DNA of 15,024 bases from contig CAJUBY010000014.1 in assembly GCA_910585055.1 (NCBI GenBank), positions 1,350 through 16,373 of the forward strand. The letters are read 5' to 3'. The translations under genes and the position numbers were made by a program. The notes beneath the pieces are model-generated. The model saw only the letters and a program-made list of their open reading frames with translations. It had not been told where the DNA came from and searched no databases. Numbering within the stretch: the stretch's first letter is position 1; each line of letters opens with the position of its first letter. This DNA comes from an uncultured Christensenella sp. Lineage in GTDB: Bacteria > Bacillota > Clostridia > Christensenellales > Pumilibacteraceae. Below are positions 8,535 through 15,024 of the stretch, in pieces.

Positions 8535-8559
8535 TCCTATCCGACTCGTAATTTCGCAC

Positions 8560-8591
8560 AAAAAATCGACGGCAATACTCTTACCGTCGAT
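8560..8591 (-). terminator. Rho-independent terminator of rplS
   Basis: Eighteen bases after the rplS stop, the minus strand reads ATCGACGG (8591-8584), a short loop, then CCGTCGAT (8572-8565) and directly TTTTT (8564-8560). The stem extends by three inner pairs (TAA/TTG, one of them a wobble), leaving a five-base GAGTA loop. The perfect stem plus T-run is a textbook intrinsic terminator. It isolates rplS from the NdvB-like gene downstream. Confidence 0.92.
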
Positions 8592-8609
8592 AAGCATATA
8601 AATATATAA

Positions 8610-8951
8610 TTATTTTTCTTTGATCTTGGCAGCTTTACCTGAAAGATTACGCAAATAATAAAGCTTGGCGCGGCGCACTTTACCGTGACGAATGACCGCT
8701 ATATCGGTGATGCGCGGCGAATGCAACGGGAATGTACGCTCGATACCAACACCGAAAGAAACGCGGCGAACGGTAAACGACTCGCGTACGGAACCGTTCT
8801 TTTTAGCTATGACTATACCCTCGAAAGCCTGAATACGCTCGCGGTTTCCTTCCTTGACCTTGACTGATACACGTACGGTATCGCCTACGTTAAACTGCGG
8901 AACGTCCGCTTTCATGTATTCTTTTTCGATTTCCGCAATGATGTTGCTCAT
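8610..8951 (-). CDS. rplS: 50S ribosomal protein L19
   Basis: L19 sits at the interface of the 30S and 50S subunits near bridge B8. The 113-residue product has the usual length and shows family segments in order: QFNVGDTVRVSVKVKEGNRERIQ, FEGIVIAKK, SFTVRRVSFGVGIERTFPLHSPRI, and a C-terminal RRAKLYYLR-LSGKAAKIKE. The frame could extend upstream to 8999, but AGGAGG four bases before ATG 8951 and the standard MSNII-type start settle the choice. It is a single-gene unit: promoter at 9030-9058, leader hairpin at 8970-9008 and terminator at 8560-8591. In most Bacillota rplS follows rpsP-rimM-trmD; here rlmN lies upstream instead, so the gene has moved relative to that cluster. Confidence 0.98.
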   Translation of the reverse strand: MSNIIAEIEKEYMKADVPQFNVGDTVRVSVKVKEGNRERIQAFEGIVIAKKNGSVRESFTVRRVSFGVGIERTFPLHSPRITDIAVIRHGKVRRAKLYYLRNLSGKAAKIKEK

Positions 8952-8969
8952 GCTGCCTCCTATGCCGTT

Positions 8970-9008
8970 AAAAAACTCCGCACCGCCAAATAGACGCATT
9001 TGCGAAGT
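8970..9008 (-). promoter_or_regulatory. rplS leader hairpin with T-run, possible attenuator (L19 leader-like)
   Basis: Within the rplS 5' untranslated region, ACTTCGCA (9008-9001) pairs with TGCGGAGT (8982-8975), with one G-T wobble, and an inner CGTC/GGCG helix closes a five-base loop. TTTTT follows at once (8974-8970), just ahead of the AGGAGG ribosome binding site. That arrangement is typical of a transcription attenuator. L19 leaders that control rplS are known in low-GC Gram-positive bacteria. I cannot confirm that this belongs to that family, and I found no clear competing antiterminator helix. Confidence 0.55.
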
Positions 9009-9029
9009 GACATTACATATTACCGGATT

Positions 9030-9058
9030 ATTATATCATGCCTTAACGATTTACGCAA
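9030..9058 (-). promoter_or_regulatory. Extended -10 promoter of rplS
   Basis: The minus strand reads TTGCGT (9058-9053), a 17-base spacer and TATAAT (9035-9030), with TGA immediately before the -10 box as an extended -10 element. The predicted transcription start is near 9023, giving a leader of about 72 bases that contains the hairpin described above. The perfect -10 and its extension make up for a weak -35. There is no convincing terminator between rlmN and this promoter, so some read-through from the upstream operon is likely. Confidence 0.75.
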
Positions 9059-9087
9059 GTAAAATCAATGCTTTTTCGACGGAAATT

Positions 9088-10146
9088 TTATAAATTACGG
9101 TTATTTTTTGTTTCGGCGGCAGATTCGACAGTACGGTTTTTCAGCTGTCCGCACGCTCCGGCTACATCCGACCCCATAGACCGTCTGACCGAAGCCGAGA
9201 TACCCGTCGATTTAAGATCTTCGCAAAACTTATATGCTTTTTTTCTTCCCGGAGGTTTCAGGTCGCAATGATCGGTGGGGTTGAGCGGAATCAAATTCAC
9301 ATGACAGCACAAGCCATTCAACAACTCCTTCAAAGCACGCACGTCGCTCGGCGTATCGTTGAATTCCCCTATCAATATATATTCTATTATAACGCGTCTG
9401 CCCGTTTTATCAAAATAATAACGCATTGCGTCGGCAAGCTCCCGCAGCGAAAAACGTTCGGCGATACGCATTATTTTTTTGCGTTTTTCTGCTGTAGCGG
9501 CGTGTAACGATAACGATAAAGTACACGATATACCGTCATCAGCAAGCCGTTTTATATTATGAGGCAAACCGCACGTTGAAACCGAGATCGACCGCATACC
9601 GATATTAAGACCGTGCTCCGAATTGACAAGCCTTATGAATTTAAGCGTATTTTCGTAATTGGCGAGAGGCTCACCGCTTCCCATCATTACTATCTTATCG
9701 ATACCGCCGCATTCCTTTCTGTCGCGCGCTATATATAATACCTGCGACAAGATCTCGCCTGCCGTGAGATCTCGTTTTAAGCCGTAATGACCGGACGCGC
9801 AAAAGACGCAACCCATTCCGCATCCGACCTGACACGAAACGCATACACTGTTGCCGTAATCGTGCGGCAAGTACACGGACTCGATCAAATCGCCGTTTAC
9901 GGTTTCAAACAGATACCTGATAGCGCCGTCCGACGAAGTTACACGTTTTATTTCCGTCAACGCTCGGTCGCAAAAAGTTTGCTTAAGTATCGTTATAAAC
10001 TTTTTGGGCACATCGGTATATTCGTCAAACGAGTCGTAAGCCGTCACGTGCGACATAAGCTGCTTTGCTCTGTATTTAGGCTCGCCCGAACCTATAACGA
10101 TTTCGGTCAAATCTTCAAGTGTATTTTCGCAAAGAAGTTTAATCAT
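9088..10146 (-). CDS. rlmN: Dual-specificity 23S rRNA/tRNA adenine-C2 methyltransferase RlmN
   Basis: RlmN is a radical-SAM enzyme that methylates C2 of A2503 in 23S rRNA and A37 in some tRNAs. The 352-residue product has the [4Fe-4S] motif Cys109-GMG-Cys113-VF-Cys116, the SAM-binding MMGSGEP segment (154-160) and SLHAA (213-217). By position it keeps both extra catalytic Cys residues: Cys102 (CVSC) and Cys332 (GACGQL), the methyl-carrying Cys near the C-terminus. The absence of motifs typical of the antibiotic-resistance paralogue Cfr and the housekeeping context favour RlmN. The frame is open upstream to 10452, but that part lies within rsmB. ATG 10146 overlaps the rsmB stop as ATGA (4 bp), the expected start for a coupled gene. 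It is the last gene of the priA operon in this window; the stp-prkC-rsgA genes that often follow in Clostridia are absent. Confidence 0.96.
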   Translation of the reverse strand: MIKLLCENTLEDLTEIVIGSGEPKYRAKQLMSHVTAYDSFDEYTDVPKKFITILKQTFCDRALTEIKRVTSSDGAIRYLFETVNGDLIESVYLPHDYGNSVCVSCQVGCGMGCVFCASGHYGLKRDLTAGEILSQVLYIARDRKECGGIDKIVMMGSGEPLANYENTLKFIRLVNSEHGLNIGMRSISVSTCGLPHNIKRLADDGISCTLSLSLHAATAEKRKKIMRIAERFSLRELADAMRYYFDKTGRRVIIEYILIGEFNDTPSDVRALKELLNGLCCHVNLIPLNPTDHCDLKPPGRKKAYKFCEDLKSTGISASVRRSMGSDVAGACGQLKNRTVESAAETKNNRNL

Positions 10147-11408
10147 TTGATACACCGTAAAAATCTTGCGATGTAAAATCCGTCGCAACGGTCCGTGTCG
10201 GGCAGTAATTTTGTTTGATCGACGAGCTTGAATTCCGGATGCGTATCGGCAAAATATTGTGCGGTATCTTCGTTTTCGCTTCGTAAAACGGAACATGTCG
10301 AATAACACAGTATCCCGTTCGGACGGCAATACGCCGCGGCGACGCCCAAAATACGTCTTTGCAGCTCCGTCAATTCCGCAATGTCTGACGGTTTGCGGTT
10401 GAGCATTATATCCGGTTTTGTATTTATTGTTCCCGTACCGCTGCACGGACAATCGGCAATAACTATATCGAATTTGCCTGCAAATTCTTCGTTCGGTACA
10501 GTTGCGTCGTTTAAAGCGACCTTTATATCTGCTCCCAATTTCTTAGCGTATCCGCGCATAAGATCCAGCTTATGCGGATATATGTCGCACGCAGTTATGT
10601 CATAATCGCCGAGCTCGCTCAAATACACGGACTTTCCGCCGGGCGCGGCGCACAGATCGAGAACTTTACCGCTACCGAAACCTTTTATATAAGCATTTAC
10701 GGCTTTGACCGACGATAAAGACTGAACGGCATACGTACCCGGATCGAACACGTCGAGCTCGGCACGGTCTACATAACATCCGCAATCGGTAAACTCCGCA
10801 GTGGGCACCTTGTTTTTAAAGTCGGACAATGAACTTCTGCCCGATACGGGACGTATGTGTGTTTTTTGCGGCAAGACCGCGCTCAGGATAGATGCGGCTT
10901 TATTTTCACCGTAATCGGTTATCATCTGTCTGCACAGCCAAACCGGCGTATTGTTAGCGTAAGAAAATCGCTCGAGCGCATTCGATAATACGGGGCTGAA
11001 TCCTATAGATCTTTTTACGACAGCATTGATAAATCCGCTGCATACACCCACGTTTTTCGAAAGCTCGACCGTTCTGTTTACTGCGGCGTATGGCGGCATA
11101 TCCGCATAATTGCAATAATACATGCCGATCTTCAGCACAACGGCGGAAGCCTTATCCGGGCGTTTTTCGCATAATTCGCCGATTAGTTTTTCAAGTCTTA
11201 CATTATTGTCCAACACTCCGTAAAACGCGCTGGTAACAAACGGGTGCGAACGCGGATTTTTTAATCCCTTTAAAGTTTTCGTCAAAGCGGGCGCACAATA
11301 CGAACCGTCGACAAAAACGGCTTTCAGCGCATTATAAAGTGCGCGATCGGCAAGTTCCGTACTGTTGTCTTTACGCGCCTTGCCAACGTTATTGCGATAA
11401 TTTTTCAC
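10143..11408 (-). CDS. rsmB: 16S rRNA (cytosine-967-C5)-methyltransferase RsmB
   Basis: RsmB methylates C967 of 16S rRNA using SAM. The 421-residue product has an N-terminal NusB-like RNA-binding domain (about residues 20-140), then a Rossmann methyltransferase domain. The latter shows VLDLCAAPGGKS (249-260, SAM binding), ADCPCSGTG (318-326) with Cys322, and YSTCS (369-373) with the catalytic Cys372. DGFYIARF near the C-terminus is the family's closing motif. Length is slightly below the usual 430-450. The start is GTG at 11408, which overlaps the fmt coding end by 20 bp, with a GGGGTGA-like ribosome binding site just upstream. The overlap and the order fmt-rsmB-rlmN are typical of Clostridia and Bacilli. 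Confidence 0.96.
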   Translation of the reverse strand: MKNYRNNVGKARKDNSTELADRALYNALKAVFVDGSYCAPALTKTLKGLKNPRSHPFVTSAFYGVLDNNVRLEKLIGELCEKRPDKASAVVLKIGMYYCNYADMPPYAAVNRTVELSKNVGVCSGFINAVVKRSIGFSPVLSNALERFSYANNTPVWLCRQMITDYGENKAASILSAVLPQKTHIRPVSGRSSLSDFKNKVPTAEFTDCGCYVDRAELDVFDPGTYAVQSLSSVKAVNAYIKGFGSGKVLDLCAAPGGKSVYLSELGDYDITACDIYPHKLDLMRGYAKKLGADIKVALNDATVPNEEFAGKFDIVIADCPCSGTGTINTKPDIMLNRKPSDIAELTELQRRILGVAAAYCRPNGILCYSTCSVLRSENEDTAQYFADTHPEFKLVDQTKLLPDTDRCDGFYIARFLRCIK

Positions 11409-12315
11409 ATATCACCCCGACGTTCAACTTTTTTCCGCGTAAAAAATCCGATATGTCCATAGCGCGTTTCGACGGAGCCTGTATTGTTTTTACAGAGATC
11501 GCGCCATTGCCGCAAGCAATGATATATTCACCGTCCGAACGCAAGATCTCCCCTGCTTTATGCCGGTTTCCGCTTATATGTAAAGCCTCGGCTTTATAGA
11601 TTTTATATATTTCGCCGTTTATAACAGTCTTGGCACACGGCGACGGCGAAAGAGCGCGGATATTGTTTACGACGGTATCGCTGTCTTCGGAAAAATCTAT
11701 ATACTGATCGGCCTTAGAAATCATACGGCAGTGAGTTGCCTGTGTATCGTCCTGCTTGACCGGGATCTTATTATCCCAATCGTCAAGCGTTTCGATCAAC
11801 AGTTCTGCACCCAGCTCGGATAATTTTTTCGTCAGCGTACCTGCTGTATCATCATCCGATATATCGGCGACGGCGACAGCCAGAATATCGCCCGTATCGA
11901 CGCCGAGCGCCGTCTTCATTATAGTAACGCCCGTCTTCCTGTCTCCTGCGGCTATCGCAGACTGTATGGGCGACGCACCGCGATACTTCGGGAGCATCGA
12001 TGCGTGCACGTTAATTACCCCGTATTTAAACGCATTAAGCACATCGGCATTGAGTATTTGTCCGTATGCCGCCGTCACCGCTATATCCGCGCCGAAATCT
12101 TTAAGTTTGTCCGCTTCGGCACGTATACGCACCGGCTGAAAGATCTTTAATCCCGCTTTCTCGGCGAGCTTTTTAACGGCGCATATCTCCGTCTTTCCGT
12201 GCTTCAACGATCTGTCCGGCTGAGTTACTACACCTACTACCTCGTGCCGCGAAAGCAGCAGTGCGGAAAGACTCGCCGCTGCGAATTCGGGAGTACCCAT
12301 AAACAAAACTTTCAT
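11389..12315 (-). CDS. fmt: Methionyl-tRNA formyltransferase
   Basis: Fmt formylates initiator Met-tRNA with 10-formyltetrahydrofolate, which is required for normal bacterial translation initiation. The 308-residue product starts with MKVLFMGTPEFA, the usual N-terminus. The catalytic triad sites are Asn102 and His104 (INVHASMLPKYRG) and Asp140 (LGVDTGDIL), matching Asn108, His110 and Asp146 of the E. coli enzyme by position. The C-terminal OB-like tRNA-binding domain covers about residues 205-308 and looks complete. The start at ATG 12315 overlaps the def stop as ATGA, with a GAAGG-type ribosome binding site inside the def end. Def undoes the reaction of Fmt on nascent proteins, so the coupling is functional. 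Confidence 0.97.
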   Translation of the reverse strand: MKVLFMGTPEFAAASLSALLLSRHEVVGVVTQPDRSLKHGKTEICAVKKLAEKAGLKIFQPVRIRAEADKLKDFGADIAVTAAYGQILNADVLNAFKYGVINVHASMLPKYRGASPIQSAIAAGDRKTGVTIMKTALGVDTGDILAVAVADISDDDTAGTLTKKLSELGAELLIETLDDWDNKIPVKQDDTQATHCRMISKADQYIDFSEDSDTVVNNIRALSPSPCAKTVINGEIYKIYKAEALHISGNRHKAGEILRSDGEYIIACGNGAISVKTIQAPSKRAMDISDFLRGKKLNVGVICEKLSQ

Positions 12316-12773
12316 CGCGCCTTCTTTATCGACTCGGCTCTGTCTGTAAACAGTATGCCGTCGAGATGGTCTATTTCATGACAAAAACACGACGCTTCGA
12401 ATCCGTCGGCTTTAAGTTCTATCGGTTCTCCGTGACGGTCGAAGGCATGAACCACAACATGCCTGGGACGCTCGACTTTATCTCTTACGTTCGGAATAGA
12501 CAAACAGCCCTCTGGAGCAACACGTCTGCCTTTTGCTTTGACTATAACGGGATTGACCGCTTCGATAACGGTACTCCCACCGTCGAACGTCGCCACGAAT
12601 ATGCGCTTTAAAACGCCTATCTGCGGCGCGGCAAGTCCGGCACCGTCGGCATAGATCAACGTGTCGATCATATCGTCGATCAGTACCGAAAGTTTTTCGT
12701 CGAATTCGGTAACGGGTTTGCTTATCTGACGCAATGTATCGTCGCCTATCTGATAAATTTTTCGTATTGCCAT
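12312..12773 (-). CDS. def: Peptide deformylase
   Basis: This metalloenzyme removes the N-formyl group from nascent proteins. The 153-residue product has all three family motifs: GAGLAAPQIG (44-53), EGCLSIP (88-94) with metal ligand Cys90, and HEIDHLDG (132-139) with ligands His132 and His136 and catalytic Glu133. Length and motif spacing are those of the short, type 1-like deformylases found in clostridia. ATG 12773 has AAAGGCGG about 7 bases upstream and follows the priA stop by only 13 bp. It overlaps fmt by 4 bp at its end. No key residue is missing. Confidence 0.98.
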   Translation of the reverse strand: MAIRKIYQIGDDTLRQISKPVTEFDEKLSVLIDDMIDTLIYADGAGLAAPQIGVLKRIFVATFDGGSTVIEAVNPVIVKAKGRRVAPEGCLSIPNVRDKVERPRHVVVHAFDRHGEPIELKADGFEASCFCHEIDHLDGILFTDRAESIKKAR

Positions 12774-12786
12774 GTTATAACCGCCT

Positions 12787-14985
12787 TTAACTTAAATCGT
12801 TGGGATTTATTTCCGTAAAGCAAACGACTTTAGGAAATCTTGCCGATACGGCATCGGCTATACCGTATACTTCCGACCGTAATATATCTCGGTCCGGCTT
12901 TAATCTCATAAGCACTTGCATACGATATTTTGTCTGAATACGCTTTTTGGGTGCGCGCATTGCGTTAATATAAACAAATTCGTCCGGGTTCCGTTCCGAC
13001 AGCTCGGTAAGTTTGTCCTTTGCGTACTTTGTTGCGTCCAAAGCCGTCTGTTCGTCTTCGCACGATATCAAAACTCGTAATATCTCCGTAAACGGCGGAA
13101 ACCCCGTAGCCTGCAAAAGGTTGATCTCTTTTTCGTAAAAGCTCTCGTAATCGTACGCTACGGCGTATTTATATACATAGTGACCGGGCGTATAAGTTTG
13201 AAGTATCACCTTGCCCGGCTTTCTTTCTCTGCCCGCACGTCCCGCCACCTGAGTTATCAGCTGGAATGTACGTTCGACAGCCCTGTAATCCGAAAAATGC
13301 AAGCTCATATCCGCGTCGATTATCCCGACCAGAGTTACGTTTGCGAAATCATGTCCTTTCGCCACCATTTGAGTACCTATGAGTATATCCGCTTTACCGC
13401 TCGCAAAATCGCCCAAAAGCTTAAGATGCGCGTCTTTCGTGCGCGTCGTGTCGTTATCCATACGGATCAGCCGCACGCCGGGAAACATTTTAAGTACCTG
13501 TTCGGCTATCCGCTCCGTACCCATAAAACCTTGCCGTATATGCGGACTTTTACAGTTCGGACACAAGTCGAGCATTGCGTATCTTCGCTGACAGTAATGA
13601 CACTTCAATACATTCTCTTCTTTATGATACACAAGCGAAACGTCGCAGTCGTCGCATTTAGCCACAAATCCGCATTTCTTGCACATAACGTACGAACTAT
13701 AACCGCGTCTGTTCAAAAACAATATTGCCTGATTGCCTGCTTTTATACATTCGTCGAGCGCATTGACAAGCCGAGCTGAAAACATACCGGAATTGCCGTA
13801 CGTCACTTCTTTGCACATATTGACGATCGCGATCTCCGGCATTTCGCGCTTATTGACTCTGTGCGGCAGACGCAAAAGCGAGTATTTGCCGTTCAATGCA
13901 TTGTAATAGCTTTCTACGGACGGCGTTGCCGACCCCATTACCACTTTGGCGCCGTTGTATTTCGCTCTGAAAAATGCCACGTCGCGCGTTATATACCGAG
14001 GATTGGATTCGGACGAGTACGACGTATCGTGCTCTTCGTCGATAACTATAAGACCTACGTCGGAAAGCGGTGCGAAAATAGCCGACCGCGCGCCCACCGC
14101 CACTTTTGCCTGACCGGTAATAAGCCTGCGCCACTCGTCGAAACGTTCGCCGTCGCTCAGTCCGGAATGCAACAAGGCAACGGCATCGCCGAATCTCGAA
14201 CGGAATATCCGCATCACCTGCGGCGTCAACGATATTTCCGGCACAAGCATTATAGCCGTCCTACCGCCTGCCAGCGTACGTTCGATACAGTCAAGATATA
14301 CCTCGGTCTTTCCGCTGCCCGTAACACCGAACAGCAACGTCGGTCGATCGCTGTTGATTATACCGTCGGCTGCTTTACGCTGTTCTTCCGTAAGAACGAC
14401 GGTATTATCCTTTTGCACGATGCTGATGTAAGGCGTACGGAACACTTTTTCCGTCCTCACGCCGAAAACACCGCGGTTTATAAGGTTTCTTACGGCAGAT
14501 GCCGAAAAATTCGCATTCAGGTAACTTTGCTCCGCACTGCCGGCATCCGACACAAACTCGAAAACTTCCATTTGCGCGGCTGCGGATCTTTTAATGAATA
14601 AATTGGGGTCCGTTTCCGCATATTCGGGATTTATGTAAACTATATTCTTTTCAAGCGCTTTTACTCTGCCGCCGCGCATTTTCGACGGCAACAGAAGTCT
14701 GAAAACGTCTATCTTACGCAGATGAAAACGCTCGGTCATATAATCGCAAAGCTGTAAAAACTCGTCCGAAATTATCGGTCTGTCGTCCAGCACCGAAGAT
14801 ATGTCCTTTAATTTTTCGAAAGGCACATCGGTCGTTTCGGATAGACCGATCACATAACCTTCGACGTTACGGTTCCCGAAAGAAACGCTGACGCGCGACC
14901 CTCGTTCGACTCCGACCGACGCACGGTAATCGAACACTCTGTCCACTTCGCCTACGGATATATCAACAATTACCTTTGCGATCAT
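12787..14985 (-). CDS. priA: Primosomal protein N' (replication restart helicase PriA)
   Basis: PriA is a 3'-to-5' superfamily 2 helicase that recognises abandoned replication forks and reloads the replisome. The 732-residue product has the N-terminal 3'-DNA-binding domain (about 1-100), then Walker A GVTGSGKT (220-227), the DEEH box (316-319) and GSATPS (351-356). Two zinc sites are formed by eight Cys residues (435, 438, 444, 447, 462, 465, 475, 478). Then come GTQMVAKGHDF (537-547) and motif VI QVAGRAGR (579-586). All catalytic and zinc residues are present, and the length is normal. ATG 14985 overlaps the preceding stop as ATGA (4 bp), which explains its weak ribosome binding site. The neighbouring order, coaBC-priA-def-fmt, is common in Bacillota. 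Confidence 0.98.
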   Translation of the reverse strand: MIAKVIVDISVGEVDRVFDYRASVGVERGSRVSVSFGNRNVEGYVIGLSETTDVPFEKLKDISSVLDDRPIISDEFLQLCDYMTERFHLRKIDVFRLLLPSKMRGGRVKALEKNIVYINPEYAETDPNLFIKRSAAAQMEVFEFVSDAGSAEQSYLNANFSASAVRNLINRGVFGVRTEKVFRTPYISIVQKDNTVVLTEEQRKAADGIINSDRPTLLFGVTGSGKTEVYLDCIERTLAGGRTAIMLVPEISLTPQVMRIFRSRFGDAVALLHSGLSDGERFDEWRRLITGQAKVAVGARSAIFAPLSDVGLIVIDEEHDTSYSSESNPRYITRDVAFFRAKYNGAKVVMGSATPSVESYYNALNGKYSLLRLPHRVNKREMPEIAIVNMCKEVTYGNSGMFSARLVNALDECIKAGNQAILFLNRRGYSSYVMCKKCGFVAKCDDCDVSLVYHKEENVLKCHYCQRRYAMLDLCPNCKSPHIRQGFMGTERIAEQVLKMFPGVRLIRMDNDTTRTKDAHLKLLGDFASGKADILIGTQMVAKGHDFANVTLVGIIDADMSLHFSDYRAVERTFQLITQVAGRAGRERKPGKVILQTYTPGHYVYKYAVAYDYESFYEKEINLLQATGFPPFTEILRVLISCEDEQTALDATKYAKDKLTELSERNPDEFVYINAMRAPKKRIQTKYRMQVLMRLKPDRDILRSEVYGIADAVSARFPKVVCFTEINPNDLS

Positions 14986-15024
14986 GACCCGATGATATTA
15001 TCCAGGATAACTTCCGCCAGTTCG
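14982..15024 (-). CDS. 3' end of an upstream gene, probably coaBC (phosphopantothenoylcysteine decarboxylase/synthase)
   Basis: Only the last 13 codons and the stop are in the window, reading ELAEVILDNIIGS. The TGA overlaps the priA ATG by 4 bp, so a coupled upstream gene is certain in outline. The amphipathic helix with AEVILDNII resembles the ends of bifunctional CoaBC proteins, and coaBC usually precedes priA in Bacillota. The identity therefore rests mainly on context and is tentative. Confidence 0.5.
   Translation of the reverse strand, partial: ELAEVILDNIIGS

Noticed and set aside
8952..8999. Sixteen-residue N-terminal extension of L19.
   Set aside because: It would cover the leader hairpin and the AGGAGG site, and L19 proteins normally start at the MSNII-type position.
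9059..9087. Terminator between rlmN and the rplS promoter.
   Set aside because: Only a weak AT-rich stem is present, without a stable GC helix before a T-run.
10147..10452. N-terminal extension of rlmN by about 100 residues.
   Set aside because: It lies wholly within rsmB in another frame and has no RlmN homology. The ATGA overlap gives a natural start at 10146.
13180..14601. Long plus-strand frames opposite priA (199 and 246 residues).
   Set aside because: They are antisense to a fully conserved priA, have arginine- and histidine-rich shadow composition and show no known motifs.

Overview
All recognisable genes in this 15 kb window lie on the minus strand, so the biology reads from high to low coordinates. 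The gene content and order ([coaBC]-priA-def-fmt-rsmB-rlmN, a RarA of the MDLF... type, an NdvB-like protein), the AGGAGG-type ribosome binding sites, the TATAAT promoters and the frequent TTG/GTG starts suggest a Bacillota bacterium of the class Clostridia, probably an uncultured anaerobe. That placement is inference; no rRNA gene is present to fix it.

Right part (15024 to 9088) is a tightly packed housekeeping operon. The last 13 residues of a probable coaBC gene overlap priA (restart primosome helicase). After priA come def (peptide deformylase), fmt (methionyl-tRNA formyltransferase), rsmB (16S rRNA m5C methyltransferase) and rlmN (23S rRNA/tRNA m2A methyltransferase). Junctions are overlaps of 4, 4, 20 and 4 bp or a 13-bp gap. 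def and fmt form a functional pair: Fmt formylates initiator Met-tRNA and Def removes the formyl group from new proteins. RsmB and RlmN modify the ribosome.

Middle part (9087 to 8130) holds rplS (ribosomal protein L19) as a single-gene unit. It has its own extended -10 promoter, a leader hairpin followed by a T-run (possible attenuator) and a strong terminator. Next comes a stretch of about 480 bp without a convincing gene. Most of it is a structured 369-bp segment bounded by short inverted repeats that begin with TA, resembling a non-autonomous miniature transposable element (MITE).

Left part (8129 to 1) starts with a 1239-residue membrane-anchored protein. It looks like a reduced, divergent relative of cyclic beta-1,2-glucan synthase NdvB. 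It keeps the N-terminal helical region and the phosphorylase-like (GH94) C-terminal half, but it lacks the glycosyltransferase part and the GDWNDG catalytic motif; this is the most unusual gene in the window. A clear promoter then starts a second operon: rarA, an ABC ATPase, its permease, and the N-terminal 185 residues of a Ca2+-type P-type ATPase that runs off the window. rarA is broken in this sequence. Between Walker A and Walker B about 11 expected residues are missing and the frame shifts, consistent with a deletion of about 38 bp between two GCCGA repeats, or with an assembly error.

I saw no tRNA, rRNA, CRISPR array, phage gene or transposase gene.
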